Origin: Streptomyces flavofungini
GTDB taxonomy: Bacteria > Actinomycetota > Actinomycetes > Streptomycetales > Streptomycetaceae
NCBI RefSeq assembly: GCF_014650815.1
Contig: NZ_BMVR01000012.1
Coordinates: 186,001 to 250,000, forward strand
Reading direction: 5' to 3'
Length of the DNA: 64,000 bases
Shown: in pieces, positions 41,288 through 50,086 of the stretch
How positions within the stretch are numbered: position 1 is the first letter of the stretch
Layout of the letters: every line of letters begins with the position of its first letter
Translations under genes and position numbers: made by a program
The notes under the pieces: model-generated
Seen by the model: the letters and a program-made list of their open reading frames with translations, nothing else
Database searches by the model: none
What the model was told of the DNA's origin: nothing

Positions 41288-42331
41288 CGTCACGAATTCA
41301 CGCAGGAAAGCGACACCGGCTTCTCCGAACTGGACCTCGCACTGGTCGACGCCCTGCAGTCCGCGCCCCGCGCCACCTGGGCCCAGCTCGGCCGGGCCCT
41401 GGGCGTCGACGCCACCACGGCCGCCCGGCACTGGGACCGGCTGCGCTCGCAGGGCCTGGCCTGGGTCACCGCCCATGAGACACCGCGCACGGCCACCGTC
41501 GCCTTCGTCGACGTCCACTGCGGCCCACGGCGGTTCGACGCCGTCAGCGACACGCTCACCCAGCTGCCCTGGGTGATCAGCGTCGAACAGATGACGGGCG
41601 ACTACGACCTGTTCCTCTCCGTCGTCGCCGCCGACCTCCACTCCCTGGGCCGGGCCGTGCACGGCACCATCGGCGGCCTGCGCGGCGTCCGCTCCACGCG
41701 CACGCACCTCGGCCTGAGCGTCTTCAGCGAGGGCGGCGACTGGCGTACCCACGCCATCCCCCCGGCCAGCCGCGCCCTGCTGCCGGAAAGCGGCACCGGC
41801 AGCCGCGACACGTACGGCATCCACACCCGCACCCGGGACACGCCGCACGACCATGCCCTGCGCACCGCGCTCGGCAACGACGGGCGCATGAGCTACAAGG
41901 AACTCGGCGCGGCCATCGGCGTCAGCGAGTACGCCGCCCGACGGCGCCTGCTGCGGATGCTCCGCGACCACGAGATCACCCTGCGCTGCGACCTCGCGCA
42001 TCCGCTGGCCGGTTACCGCGCGGTGGCCCTCTATCGCGCGAGCGTCCCCCACCAGCGCCTCGAACACACCGGCGCCGCCCTGGCGCGCATGGAGCAGGTC
42101 CGCCTGTCCGTCTCCATCAGCGGCCCCCACAACCTCCTCGTCATGGTCTGGCTCCACGACCTGGGCGGCATCAGCCCGTTCGAAGCTCTCCTCGCCGAGC
42201 GATTCCCCCACCTCGCAGTGGGCGACCGCACCATAGCCCTGCACACGCCCAAACGCATGGGCTGGCTCCTCGACGCCCACGGCCGCGCCACCGGGTACGT
42301 TCCGCTCGCCCTGCCCGCCGTCGGCCCTTGA
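41270..42331 (+). CDS. two-domain Lrp/AsnC-family regulator
   Basis: A 353-residue regulator with tandem AsnC units. Unit 1: helix-turn-helix FSELDLALVDALQSAPRATW, LGVDATTAARHWDRL, then a RAM-like domain (VISVEQMTGDYDLFLSVVAA). Unit 2: HALRTALGNDGRMSYKELG, IGVSEYAARRRL and VRLSVSISGPHNLLVMVWL. Double-length AsnC proteins are common in Streptomyces near peptide and amino-acid genes. TTG 41270 is preferred because GGAAGGG precedes it and no ATG/GTG lies between it and the domain; the frame open to 41090 runs over the MFS start. It should control the divergent operon in response to an amino acid or peptide. Confidence 0.88.
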   Translation: MQENSARHEFTQESDTGFSELDLALVDALQSAPRATWAQLGRALGVDATTAARHWDRLRSQGLAWVTAHETPRTATVAFVDVHCGPRRFDAVSDTLTQLPWVISVEQMTGDYDLFLSVVAADLHSLGRAVHGTIGGLRGVRSTRTHLGLSVFSEGGDWRTHAIPPASRALLPESGTGSRDTYGIHTRTRDTPHDHALRTALGNDGRMSYKELGAAIGVSEYAARRRLLRMLRDHEITLRCDLAHPLAGYRAVALYRASVPHQRLEHTGAALARMEQVRLSVSISGPHNLLVMVWLHDLGGISPFEALLAERFPHLAVGDRTIALHTPKRMGWLLDAHGRATGYVPLALPAVGP

Positions 42332-42353
42332 CGAAAGAGCGGTGGAACCGAGT

Positions 42354-42403
42354 GAGGCCCGGTATCCCTGCGCGGGCGATCAAGCGCAGGGGTACCGGGC
42401 CTC
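42354..42403. terminator. bidirectional terminator between AsnC and S33 genes
   Basis: A 20-bp stem (42354-42373 with 42384-42403, one G-U pair) closes a 10-nt loop, in the 141-bp space between the convergent stops. Arms begin GAGGCCCGGTA and end TACCGGGCCTC. Confidence 0.9.
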
Positions 42404-42472
42404 TGTCAGCGGCGGCGCCGCTCCGGGACGGTGGTGCTCAGGACGCGGTCACGCATCCGTCCGATGTCGGCG

Positions 42473-44089
42473 TCACCGTCGTGTCGCCCCCGGAGCAGCG
42501 GCGAACGGCTCGGCGTCCGGCCGACAGCTCGCGCCGTCGGTCGCCTTCAGCTCCACCAGGTAGCGCGCGGCCAGCACGTTCATGCACGTGCTCTGCAGCA
42601 GGGTGCCCGCGTGCCCCCAGCCTTCCAGGGTCGCCACCCGCGCGTCGGGGAAGTGGTCGGCGAAGGGCCTGGTGAACTCGTACGGCGTCGCCGGGTCGAA
42701 GCGGGTGCCGACCACCATCACCGGCACGTCGACGGTCTGCTTCCAGCCGCCCATGTAGACGTCGTCGTCCTCGTTGTGGATCACCATGCAGGACAGGCCC
42801 TGCCAGGCGCGGTAGCGCCCGAAGTGCGGGCCCTTGGCGTCCTCCGCTGCGGCCTCCGCCGGGAAGTCCTCCGGCCGGACCCCGTTGCGGGTGTCGACGC
42901 ACAGGTTCGCCAGGGTCCCCCCGATCGACGCGTAGTCCTCACCACCCTTTCCGCGCAGGTACTTGGTCACCTTGGGCGCGGGCCGGTGGTCGACCTTGCC
43001 GGTGGTGGCCACGGTCGCGAGCGTCTGAGCGAGGATGGTCCAGGTCCGCGGTGTGGACATGGCCTCGAAGAGCGTCTTGACCGCGTAGGGGTACGTGACC
43101 TCGATCGGCGGCCCGTCCGGCGGGTCGATCGTCACCGGATGCGACTTGAGGTTCTGCAGCATCCGCTCCGTGACCTGGCGCGGATCGCCCAGCTTGGCCA
43201 GCGCGCACCGCTCCGGACCCGCTTTCCCGCACAGCCGGAGGAACTCGTTGAAGGCGCGGCTGGTCGCCCAGCCCTGACCGGACCGGGTCACCACCGAGCG
43301 GTCCCCCTTCTTCCCGGTGCGGTTCTCCGGCTCGACGGTGCCGTCCAGCATCAGCGCGCGGACGTTGCGGGGGAAGAGCTTGGCGTACGTCGCGCCCAGG
43401 AAGGTGCCGTACGAATACCCGGCGTAGGTGAGCTTCTTGTCGCCGACCGCCTGACGGAGCAGGTCCATGTCCCGTGCGACATTCGCCGTCGACGCGTGCT
43501 GGATACGCTCGCGTGAACGCTGCAGGCATCCTTGCGGAATCTTCGGCAGCTCACGGAGGTACTGCTTCTCCTGCTTCGGCGTCACCGGAAACGCCGGGAG
43601 CTTGTCCATGGCGGCAGCTTCGTCCTTGGCATTCGCGAAACACGTGACCGGATCCGACCCCGCGACACCCCGCGGATCGAAACCGATGATGTCGAAGTGC
43701 GCACGCACGCTGGGGTCGTACGCGGTCTTGCCGGCGCCCTGCACGAACTCGACACCGGAGCCGCCCGGGCCGCCGGGGTTGGTGAACAGCGAGCCGATGC
43801 GCTGGTGGGGATCGGTCGCCGGCAGTCTGGTGAGGGCGATGGTGGTGGTCGCACCGTGCGGCTTGTCGTAGTCGGTGGGGACTTCGGTGGTCGCGCACTG
43901 GAAGTCGGCCAACTCCGGCTTGTCGCAGGACGTCCAGTCGATGGTGGGCACGGGAATCGGGCGCTTCGCGGGCGGTGCGCCGGGGAGTGGAGTGGCGTTC
44001 GTGGTACTCGCAAGCCCGAGCACCGTGGCGATGCTGAGCGCCAAGGCGGTGGTGCGGCGGCCTGGTCGTACGGGATGTGGTCGAGACAT
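42473..44089 (-). CDS. secreted S33 tripeptidyl-aminopeptidase-type hydrolase
   Basis: A 538-residue secreted serine peptidase of the Streptomyces SlpD/SlpE/Tap group, which removes tripeptides or prolyl peptides from the N-terminus. A signal peptide (TTALALSIATVLGLASTTNA) is followed by IDWTSCDKPELADFQCATTEV, the nucleophile elbow YAGYSYGTFLGATYA, the acidic GTRFDPATPYEFTRP and His in EGWGHAGTL inside the C-terminal TAP-like domain. Of the two tandem ATGs, 44089 has AAGGAG at the better spacing. An element matching the AsnC gene start lies about 140 bp upstream, suggesting shared control with the intracellular peptidase operon. Confidence 0.9.
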   Translation of the reverse strand: MSRPHPVRPGRRTTALALSIATVLGLASTTNATPLPGAPPAKRPIPVPTIDWTSCDKPELADFQCATTEVPTDYDKPHGATTTIALTRLPATDPHQRIGSLFTNPGGPGGSGVEFVQGAGKTAYDPSVRAHFDIIGFDPRGVAGSDPVTCFANAKDEAAAMDKLPAFPVTPKQEKQYLRELPKIPQGCLQRSRERIQHASTANVARDMDLLRQAVGDKKLTYAGYSYGTFLGATYAKLFPRNVRALMLDGTVEPENRTGKKGDRSVVTRSGQGWATSRAFNEFLRLCGKAGPERCALAKLGDPRQVTERMLQNLKSHPVTIDPPDGPPIEVTYPYAVKTLFEAMSTPRTWTILAQTLATVATTGKVDHRPAPKVTKYLRGKGGEDYASIGGTLANLCVDTRNGVRPEDFPAEAAAEDAKGPHFGRYRAWQGLSCMVIHNEDDDVYMGGWKQTVDVPVMVVGTRFDPATPYEFTRPFADHFPDARVATLEGWGHAGTLLQSTCMNVLAARYLVELKATDGASCRPDAEPFAAAPGATRR

Positions 44090-44595
44090 CATGTCTCCTT
44101 GCCTTCCTGCGGGTGGGGGAGAACTCCGGCATGGTCGTGCCCGCCGACCACGCGGTTCCGGCGCTGAGCAGCGGTCGTGCACCCGTGGTGCGGGTCGGCC
44201 ATGGCGGCGAACGCGAACATCGTGCGTCTCGCATGCGGAGATGGATGAAAGTTGCAGGAAAACAGCACCAACTTTGGGTTGCTGCTCGAAAGTGACATGC
44301 CGCGAGGTCGACGTCGGCGGCGGGCTGTACCGGGAACGCACCGACCGGGCCGCCTAGTAGCCTGAGGCAGCCAATTGCGCTACGTAGCTGTGCCGCATGC
44401 CTGCTCTGTCCGAATGCGTAAACGTCCGCATACGTAGGCACTACGGAAGTGCGGGGCTGATGCGCGCCCTACCTTGAGCATGGCTCCCCCGTCGGAGCCG
44501 ACCGGTCAGAGAGCCGTCAAGGAGGAGTGGGCAGGACAGCCTGCGTGTCCGCCACCGAACCTCCGGAGCATCGTGGAAGTCGGAGGCCTCAGCCT
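44090..44595. other. 506-bp intergenic region with several dyads
   Basis: Besides copy B of the 44-nt element, the region holds the perfect palindrome GCTACGTAGC (44379-44388), a related ATACGTAGGC (44430 onward) and an ATGCG/CGCAT pair at 44414-44431 ahead of the LuxR-type gene. The repeated TACGTAG cores suggest a regulator site. AAGGAGGAG at 44520-44526 and GGAGG at 44582 precede possible starts of the next gene. Confidence 0.45.
44226..44269 (+). promoter_or_regulatory. 44-nt element, copy B, upstream of the S33 peptidase
   Basis: It begins GTCTCGCATGCGGA and ends TTGCAGGAAAACAGCACC, and matches copy A at 41244. Here the TTG is followed by codons reading LQENSTNFGLLLESD before the frame loses sense, compared with LQENSARHEFTQESD in the AsnC protein. 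It is therefore either a shared operator or the truncated start of a duplicated AsnC-type gene. Confidence 0.6.
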
Positions 44596-45246
44596 GTGCA
44601 GCAGACCGACAAATACGTTCCTGCCACCCGGCGGGTGTCGGTAGCCATTCACGCGCCGGACCCCATCTCCCGGGCGGGAGTGGTGAGTCAGCTCCGTGCG
44701 CACGCGGAGATCACGCTGGTCGGCCATTCCCGGCAGGACCACGGGCACGTCGCCCTGTTTCTCGCCTCGACCGTCGACCGGACCACCCTCCAGAGTCTGA
44801 GCGCCCTCATCGATGCCCGTGCCCGTGTGGTCCTGGTGGTGGACCGGATGCGGGAGGCCGACGTACTCGGCGTCGTCGGCTGCGGAGTCACCTCGATCGT
44901 GTGGCGCCGAGCCGCCACGTCGACACGGCTGCTGCGGGCCATACGAGCAGCCCACCAGGGCGAAACCAACGTGCCCTCCGACCTGGTGGGCACCCTCGTC
45001 GCCTGCCTGGGGCGCCGGAAGGGCCAGGCGTCCGGTTCGGCGGAACTCACACCGATCGGGATGACACCACGGGAGATCGACGTCCTCCGGCTGGTCTCGG
45101 AGGGACTCGACACCGGGGAGATCGCGGCGAAGCTCGCCTACTCGGAACGAGCGGTGAAGTACATCCTCCAGCACCTGACCTCCCGCCTCCAACTGCGCAA
45201 CCGCTCCCACGCGGTGGCTTACGCACTGCGCGCCGGCTACATCTGA
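44596..45246 (+). CDS. LuxR-family regulator with degenerate receiver
   Basis: A 216-residue protein with response-regulator layout. The first strand keeps SVAIHAPDPISRAGVVSQL with one acidic residue, but the strand where the phosphoacceptor Asp should be reads HVALFLASTVD, and the usual Lys position is GVTSIVWRR, so it cannot be phosphorylated conventionally. The C-terminal helix-turn-helix is intact: MTPREIDVLRLVSEGLDTGE and SERAVKYILQHLTSRL. GTG 44596 has GGAGG 9 nt upstream; GTG 44527 has its ribosome site directly adjacent and is less likely. Such orphan atypical regulators often bind antibiotics or act constitutively in Streptomyces development or metabolite control. Confidence 0.85.
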   Translation: MQQTDKYVPATRRVSVAIHAPDPISRAGVVSQLRAHAEITLVGHSRQDHGHVALFLASTVDRTTLQSLSALIDARARVVLVVDRMREADVLGVVGCGVTSIVWRRAATSTRLLRAIRAAHQGETNVPSDLVGTLVACLGRRKGQASGSAELTPIGMTPREIDVLRLVSEGLDTGEIAAKLAYSERAVKYILQHLTSRLQLRNRSHAVAYALRAGYI

Positions 45247-45316
45247 GTCGGCGCGCGCCCGCGCCGCCGGTGGGGCGAACTCCTGGCCGCCCACGGAGAG
45301 ACATTCTGCTTCTGAG

Positions 45317-45334
45317 CCCGAGCTGACGCTCGGG
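45317..45334. terminator. short hairpin between convergent genes
   Basis: CCCGAGC and GCTCGGG pair around TGAC, immediately before the stop of the SnoaL-like gene and 70 bp after the LuxR-type stop. It is a compact, perfect 7-bp stem. Confidence 0.55.
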
Positions 45335-45802
45335 TCAGCGGACCTCGGGTTCCCGCAGCACGTGGGCGAGGGATCCTGCGGGCAGCTTCTTGCTCGAGTT
45401 GTGTTCGCGGACGATTCGCCAGCCCTCCGGTGTTCGGCGCCAGACCAGCGAGGTCGTGGTGCGGATGTCGGTGGTGCCGTCAGGCATGGTGACGCGCGCG
45501 ACGAATATCAGGGTGGACGCGGCCAGATCGTGGCCGACGACGACGTGCGGGCCGTCGTCGACGGCATGGTGCGCGGAGACCATCTTCTGGAATGCGGGCT
45601 CCCAGATCGCCCCGTACCCGACGGCTGTCGTCGCCACCCGCTGCTCGGGGTCGAAGTCGTCGTAGAGACGGACGTCCGGAGAGCTGAAGTCGTAGAACTC
45701 GCCGAAGGTGCGCCGGAAGTCGAACAGGGCGTCCCCGTCGTTGCGCTCCCATCCGAACACCCATCGGCCGTGCAGATCCGCGATCAATTCTTCATCGTTC
45801 AT
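45335..45802 (-). CDS. SnoaL-like/NTF2-fold protein
   Basis: A 155-residue protein of the NTF2-like superfamily (YybH/DUF4440 type). Helix 1 ELIADLHGRWVFGWERNDGDAL, FDFRRTFGEFYDF, and the strands TLIFVARVTMPDG and TTSLVWRRTPEGWRIVREHNS are the expected cone-shaped fold. Members act as ligand-binding proteins or small-molecule isomerases; none of the catalytic residues of polyketide cyclases can be assigned. ATG 45802 starts the protein; it is 77 bp downstream of the LAL regulator stop on the same strand. Confidence 0.8.
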   Translation of the reverse strand: MNDEELIADLHGRWVFGWERNDGDALFDFRRTFGEFYDFSSPDVRLYDDFDPEQRVATTAVGYGAIWEPAFQKMVSAHHAVDDGPHVVVGHDLAASTLIFVARVTMPDGTTDIRTTTSLVWRRTPEGWRIVREHNSSKKLPAGSLAHVLREPEVR

Positions 45803-45879
45803 GACTCGACGCTAGGACAGCGGGCGAGTTCCCGGGAGGGTCCATCGCACCCACCCACCCATCCATCCATGGAAAACGC

Positions 45880-48822
45880 TCAGCTCGACCACTTGCGGAG
45901 CTGCTGGCGCGAGGAGATCCCCAGCTTTCGGTAAGCATTGTGCAGGTGCGTGTCGACCGTACGCGGACTGAGGAAAAGCGCCGCCGCCACTTCCCTGGAC
46001 GACCCTCCCTCAGCCACCTTGTTCACGATGAGGCGCTCCCTCGCGGTGAGCACACCGAGCGGGTCATCGGCTGAATCCTGCGGGCCCGGCCTTTCGCCGG
46101 CGGCCCGCAGTCTCCTCGCCGCACGCTCGGCGAAGGCGTCGGCGCCCATGGCGGACAACATCTTCTGGGCGGCGCGCAGTTCGACACGGGCCTCCCCGGG
46201 GCGGCCTTCGCTGTCCAGCCATTCGCCGTACACGAGCCGTGCCCGCGCGTGGTAGATGTGGGCACCGGTCCGCGCGAAGTAGTCGACCGCTTCCCGGTAC
46301 AGCGCATCGCGGTTCTCATCCCGGCCGACGAGTGCTTTCGCCCGCAGGCATTCAGCGACGGCCCAGGGGGCGGGGTTGGCATGCGCCAGGCTCTCCAACA
46401 GGTGCACCGCGGCTGCGGCTTCCTGGGGGCGCCCGACCCGCACGGCGGCCTCGACGAGCTCGGGATAGACGCCCCAGATCGCATAGGAGCCCGCCTGTTG
46501 GCGACTCTGAGCTGCGAGAGCTGCCTGCAGGGCGGCTTCGTGGTTGCCCAGGCCGTTGTGCAGGACTGCCCGCGCGAACTGCTCCCCGGCGGTTTCGGAC
46601 GGTTGCCCGTCGCGGCCCATCAGCCTCTTGACCTCGCTGTAGTGGTACGCGTCGCCGCGGAACGCGGCGAGGATCAGGTCAACTCCGACGACGCGCACCG
46701 TACCTGCGGCTTCGTCGAGCGCGTGGGCTTCGGTGAGGATGCCGTCCGCTTCGGTCAAGCTCCCTCCCGCGATGCGCGAGAGCGCCTGGTAGCGCAGTGC
46801 CTGCGGCAGCGTGGACAAGGATCCCTGGCTGCGGGCCGCCTCCACCTGCCGATCGGTCACCTCCCGCAGGGCCTTGTCGTCGCGCAGGTCGAGGATGAGC
46901 TGGCAGACCAGGTTCATTCGCCAGGGGCTGCCCGCGAAGGAGCCGGTACTGGTGCGACACGCGGTCACCGCACCGAGCATCGCGGGCACCGCTTCCTCGA
47001 CAGGCAGCGTGATCTGGTCCATCAGGGCCTGCAGGAGCAGGTCGACGGGCCGAGCAGGGTGGCGCGGCATGTCCTGCTTGCGCAGGGCGGCGCCGAGATT
47101 CTTGAGCAGACCAGGCTGGTTGTCGTTGTACATGATCGACGCGAATGCCTCCAGGTACACCTCCCTGGCCTGGTCCGGCGGCAGTTGTGCGGCGATGTCG
47201 ATGAGGGCGGCTGTCGCCTGCGGGGTGTGGCCGAGCTGGAAGTCGATCCTGGCGCGCAACAGGCGTGCCTGGGTGCGCCGGTGGTCCTTCAGTCGGAGCT
47301 CGGCCCGGGCGACGAGTGTGCGGGCCGTCGCGGGTGAACCGGCTTGGAGTCGCAGCCGTGCCGCCGCGATGAGCCGCCCGGACTGGCGTCCGGTCCCGGG
47401 AGTCAGTTGCGCGGCCCGCTCCATGAAGGCCGCTGCCGCGGCGAATCCGCCCCGCACGCGTGCTCTTTCGGCGGACCGCTCCAGCTCCGAAGCGACGTTC
47501 TCGTCGGCCTCGACGACGGCGTGGGCCCGGTGCCACACCTGGCGGTCGGGGTCGGTCGCGGGGTCGGTCGCCTCGGCAAGGGCGCCGTGCACACGCCGAC
47601 GCAGTCCCGGCGTCGCCGAGGTGTACAACGCCGAGCGCACGAGGGGGTGCCGGAAGCGCAGCTGCGGGCCGAGTTCCAGCAGTCCCGCGTCCTCCGCGAC
47701 GGAGAGAGCCTCAGGATCCAGCTTCAGGAGCCGCGCCGCCCGTCGCAGCAGGGCGAGATCACCGACCGGCTCCGCCGCCGCGAGCACCACGACCGACCGG
47801 GTGTCGGGCGGCAGTTGCTCGAAGCGGTGGACGAACTGCGCTTCCAGCACGGTCCCGGCACGGGGCAGCGACGGGCGTGCGCGGGGCACCCCGAACGGCC
47901 CGTCGTCGTGCGCGAATTCCAGCAGCGCGAGCGGGTTGCCGGCGGCCTCGGCCAGGATGCGCTCCACGAGTTCGGCATCGAGCCCGGACCGCGTCACGGT
48001 GCCCAGTAGACGGCGGGCGTCCTCGTGGCTCAGCCCCGCGAGGGGCAACCGCGGCAGCGCCGCCAGTCCTGGCACCGTGGCCGCGTCGCGGGCGGCGAAC
48101 ACCACCGCGATCCGCTCGGCTTCCACGCGCCGGGCCACGAAGACCAGGACTTGGCGGGACGCGTCGTCGATCCACTGGGCGTCGTCGACCACGCAACACA
48201 CCGGGCGCTTGCGTGCGACCTCGTGCAGCAGCCCCAGCACGGCGAGTCCTACCGTCAAGGGCTCCGGGGAGGTCTGCTCGCCGAGTCCGAACACGGCCTC
48301 CAGTGCTTCCCGTTGCACGGCGGGAAGCTTGCCGCGCCGATCGAGGACGGGGGCGCACAGCTGGTACAGAGCGGCGTAGAGGAGGTCCTGCTCGAATTCG
48401 GCGCCGCTGGTACGCAGCACCGCGTGCTCGTCCAGTGCCGCCGTCGCCGCGTCGATCAGCGTCGACTTGCCGATTCCCGCCTCACCGGCCACGACCAGGG
48501 ACCCGCCGCGTCCGGCCGCGGCTTCGGCCACCATCTGGTCGATGGCCCTGCGCTCGTCCTGTCGGGCCACGAGCTCCACCGGCACGGTCCTCCGCCTGAC
48601 ACCTGGGTGCTTGTTCTCCTTTGACCGCGAGTCGTCCCAGCGGGAGCCGGGGCCTGGCTGCCCGACCGTCCGCCCGGCCGGAGACGGCCGGTCCGAGTCG
48701 GCCAGGGCGCCGTCATCCGCCTTCTTCGACGCGGCCGCGGCGGATGGATCGGCGTTCGGCCCGGTCGGATGGCTCTCGCACGGTGCGGGGCGGGCTGGAG
48801 GGTGCAGGTCGGGGTCGTTCAT
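45880..48822 (-). CDS. large LAL-type ATP-binding LuxR regulator
   Basis: A 980-residue regulator of the LAL (MalT-like) class. A disordered leader of about 80 residues precedes an AAA/STAND ATPase with Walker A GEAGIGKST (113-121), Walker B VCCVVDDAQWID and a sensor-like LPRLPLAGLSHEDARRLL. A long TPR-like middle (about 450-900) of Ala/Leu helices follows, and a C-terminal LuxR helix-turn-helix: LTARERLIVNKVAEGGSSRE, LFLSPRTVDTHLHNAYRKLG. LAL proteins are pathway activators, frequently of antibiotic or sugar clusters. No biosynthetic cluster is adjacent. A motif found in front of the TetR gene at 50.7 kb also occurs 218 bp upstream of its start. Confidence 0.93.
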   Translation of the reverse strand: MNDPDLHPPARPAPCESHPTGPNADPSAAAASKKADDGALADSDRPSPAGRTVGQPGPGSRWDDSRSKENKHPGVRRRTVPVELVARQDERRAIDQMVAEAAAGRGGSLVVAGEAGIGKSTLIDAATAALDEHAVLRTSGAEFEQDLLYAALYQLCAPVLDRRGKLPAVQREALEAVFGLGEQTSPEPLTVGLAVLGLLHEVARKRPVCCVVDDAQWIDDASRQVLVFVARRVEAERIAVVFAARDAATVPGLAALPRLPLAGLSHEDARRLLGTVTRSGLDAELVERILAEAAGNPLALLEFAHDDGPFGVPRARPSLPRAGTVLEAQFVHRFEQLPPDTRSVVVLAAAEPVGDLALLRRAARLLKLDPEALSVAEDAGLLELGPQLRFRHPLVRSALYTSATPGLRRRVHGALAEATDPATDPDRQVWHRAHAVVEADENVASELERSAERARVRGGFAAAAAFMERAAQLTPGTGRQSGRLIAAARLRLQAGSPATARTLVARAELRLKDHRRTQARLLRARIDFQLGHTPQATAALIDIAAQLPPDQAREVYLEAFASIMYNDNQPGLLKNLGAALRKQDMPRHPARPVDLLLQALMDQITLPVEEAVPAMLGAVTACRTSTGSFAGSPWRMNLVCQLILDLRDDKALREVTDRQVEAARSQGSLSTLPQALRYQALSRIAGGSLTEADGILTEAHALDEAAGTVRVVGVDLILAAFRGDAYHYSEVKRLMGRDGQPSETAGEQFARAVLHNGLGNHEAALQAALAAQSRQQAGSYAIWGVYPELVEAAVRVGRPQEAAAAVHLLESLAHANPAPWAVAECLRAKALVGRDENRDALYREAVDYFARTGAHIYHARARLVYGEWLDSEGRPGEARVELRAAQKMLSAMGADAFAERAARRLRAAGERPGPQDSADDPLGVLTARERLIVNKVAEGGSSREVAAALFLSPRTVDTHLHNAYRKLGISSRQQLRKWSS

Positions 48823-49202
48823 CGCGGGTCGGCCTTCTGCGGTGCTGTGCGGCCGGCTGTGGCCACGGGGCGGCGCGGACTACCGCCTCGGCGTCGTCGA
48901 CTGGGCGGTGGAGGGGCGGGCTGGCATCGGGATCAGTTCGGCGGCCTGTAAGCGGTCGCGGCGCTGCTGACGGCTCACGGCGGCGAAAGTACGGTCAGAT
49001 CGCATGCCTGCGGCCACAGCACTACCTCGACCATCACGACACTTAGTGACATCAGTCTGCCCTACAACCCCACGCAAGGCGAACGCTTCGGGTTTCCCCT
49101 TCGGAGCGAGGAATTCACTCCTGGCATCGGTCTGGCGCAGAAACAAAGTGCGGAGCGCGGAGCCCCCGTGGCTCCCCGGCTCCGGAACCTGGAGGACGTT
49201 CT
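48823..49202. other. 380-bp intergenic region upstream of the LAL gene
   Basis: No convincing gene is present. The sequence ATGTCACTAAGTG, reading on the minus strand, occupies 49040-49052 and is identical over 13 nt to the TetR-gene palindrome at 50779. The stretch around it (49000-49160) is less GC-rich than neighbouring DNA, as expected for a promoter region. Confidence 0.45.
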
Positions 49203-50015
49203 TCAGAAGAGGGCGAGGGGGTTGACGGGGACTCCGGTCAGTCCGTGGATGTGTGGCGGCGCCACGGTCAGCAGGAAGGAATGGCGCCCCGACTCCGCAC
49301 ACACGGCGGCGAGTTCGTCGACGTTCACGGCGTCGATCAGGGGCAGGCCGAGGAGCGGCAGGGCGACGCCGTGGAGCGGGGCGGGGCAGGCCGGGTCCAG
49401 GGCGGGATGGGCGTCGCCGATGTCACCGGCGTACAGGGACACTCCGCGCCGGTGCATCCACCGCACCGCGTCCAGACTCATGCCGGGCAGGGGGCGCCCG
49501 GGGACGGGGGTCATGTCCCAGCCGCAGCGCACGACGAGGGCGTCACCGGGTTCCAGGCGTACGCCCTGCCGCTTCTCGGCGGCGTCGAAGTCCTCCGCGG
49601 CGACCGCGTACCCACGCGGCAGCGGCCCGTCCACGGCGAGGTCGAGCAGCACCCCGCGCGTGACCGCTCCGGCAGCGAAGGCCGTCGTGGAACCGTGCCG
49701 CACACCGACCATCGACACGCACTCGTCCAGGGGCCGCCCGGGGTAGACCTGTCCGGCCCGGGGCGTGTGGGCGACGGCGTCGATGTGTGTGGAGCGGGGG
49801 TGGTGCGGGATGACCGTGAGCACTTCGGCCGTCGCGATCGGCGGGAAGCCCGTGTACTGCATCACCTGCTGTACGGGGGACGCTTCCTGGCCGGCCGGGG
49901 CGAAGGGGCCGCTGATGAGCGGCGTCGGCTCGATCGGCAGCGCGAGCGACACCGCACGCCCGGTGGACACCTCGGCCGCTCCCCTGGCCCGAGCCTCCGC
50001 CGGAATCTGCAGCAC
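49203..50015 (-). CDS. cyclase family (kynurenine-formamidase-like) protein, 5'-truncated
   Basis: A 270-residue member of the Cyclase/KynB amidohydrolase-like family. The metal motif HxGTHxDxxxH appears as HPRSTHIDAVAH, with Gly replaced by Ser; later family blocks include GVLLDLA, PGDALVVRCGW and GVSLYAGDIGDAHP. The protein begins VLQIPAEARARGAAEVSTGRAVSLALP at a GTG, but homologues have about 25 more residues with a WGRWG...LGTLN segment before IPAEARARGA. The upstream frame continues open without any start codon or that segment, so the true 5' end seems to have been lost, perhaps together with its promoter. Activity is possible, because metal ligands remain. Confidence 0.75.
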   Translation of the reverse strand: MLQIPAEARARGAAEVSTGRAVSLALPIEPTPLISGPFAPAGQEASPVQQVMQYTGFPPIATAEVLTVIPHHPRSTHIDAVAHTPRAGQVYPGRPLDECVSMVGVRHGSTTAFAAGAVTRGVLLDLAVDGPLPRGYAVAAEDFDAAEKRQGVRLEPGDALVVRCGWDMTPVPGRPLPGMSLDAVRWMHRRGVSLYAGDIGDAHPALDPACPAPLHGVALPLLGLPLIDAVNVDELAAVCAESGRHSFLLTVAPPHIHGLTGVPVNPLALF

Positions 50016-50086
50016 AGTTCGCCAAGGAATCTCCAGGAAAGCATCAGCCGCTGAAAGCGGAAAAGCTGGATATGCGGATCCCCGGC

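Noticed and set aside
42473..49202. A secondary-metabolite biosynthetic cluster, suggested by LAL, atypical LuxR and SnoaL-like genes
   Set aside because: No polyketide synthase, NRPS, terpene cyclase or other scaffold-forming enzyme is present within view.
48880..49302. A 140-codon minus-strand frame between the cyclase and LAL genes
   Set aside because: Residue composition is random-like, it overlaps the end of the cyclase gene, and it covers a region that looks like a promoter.
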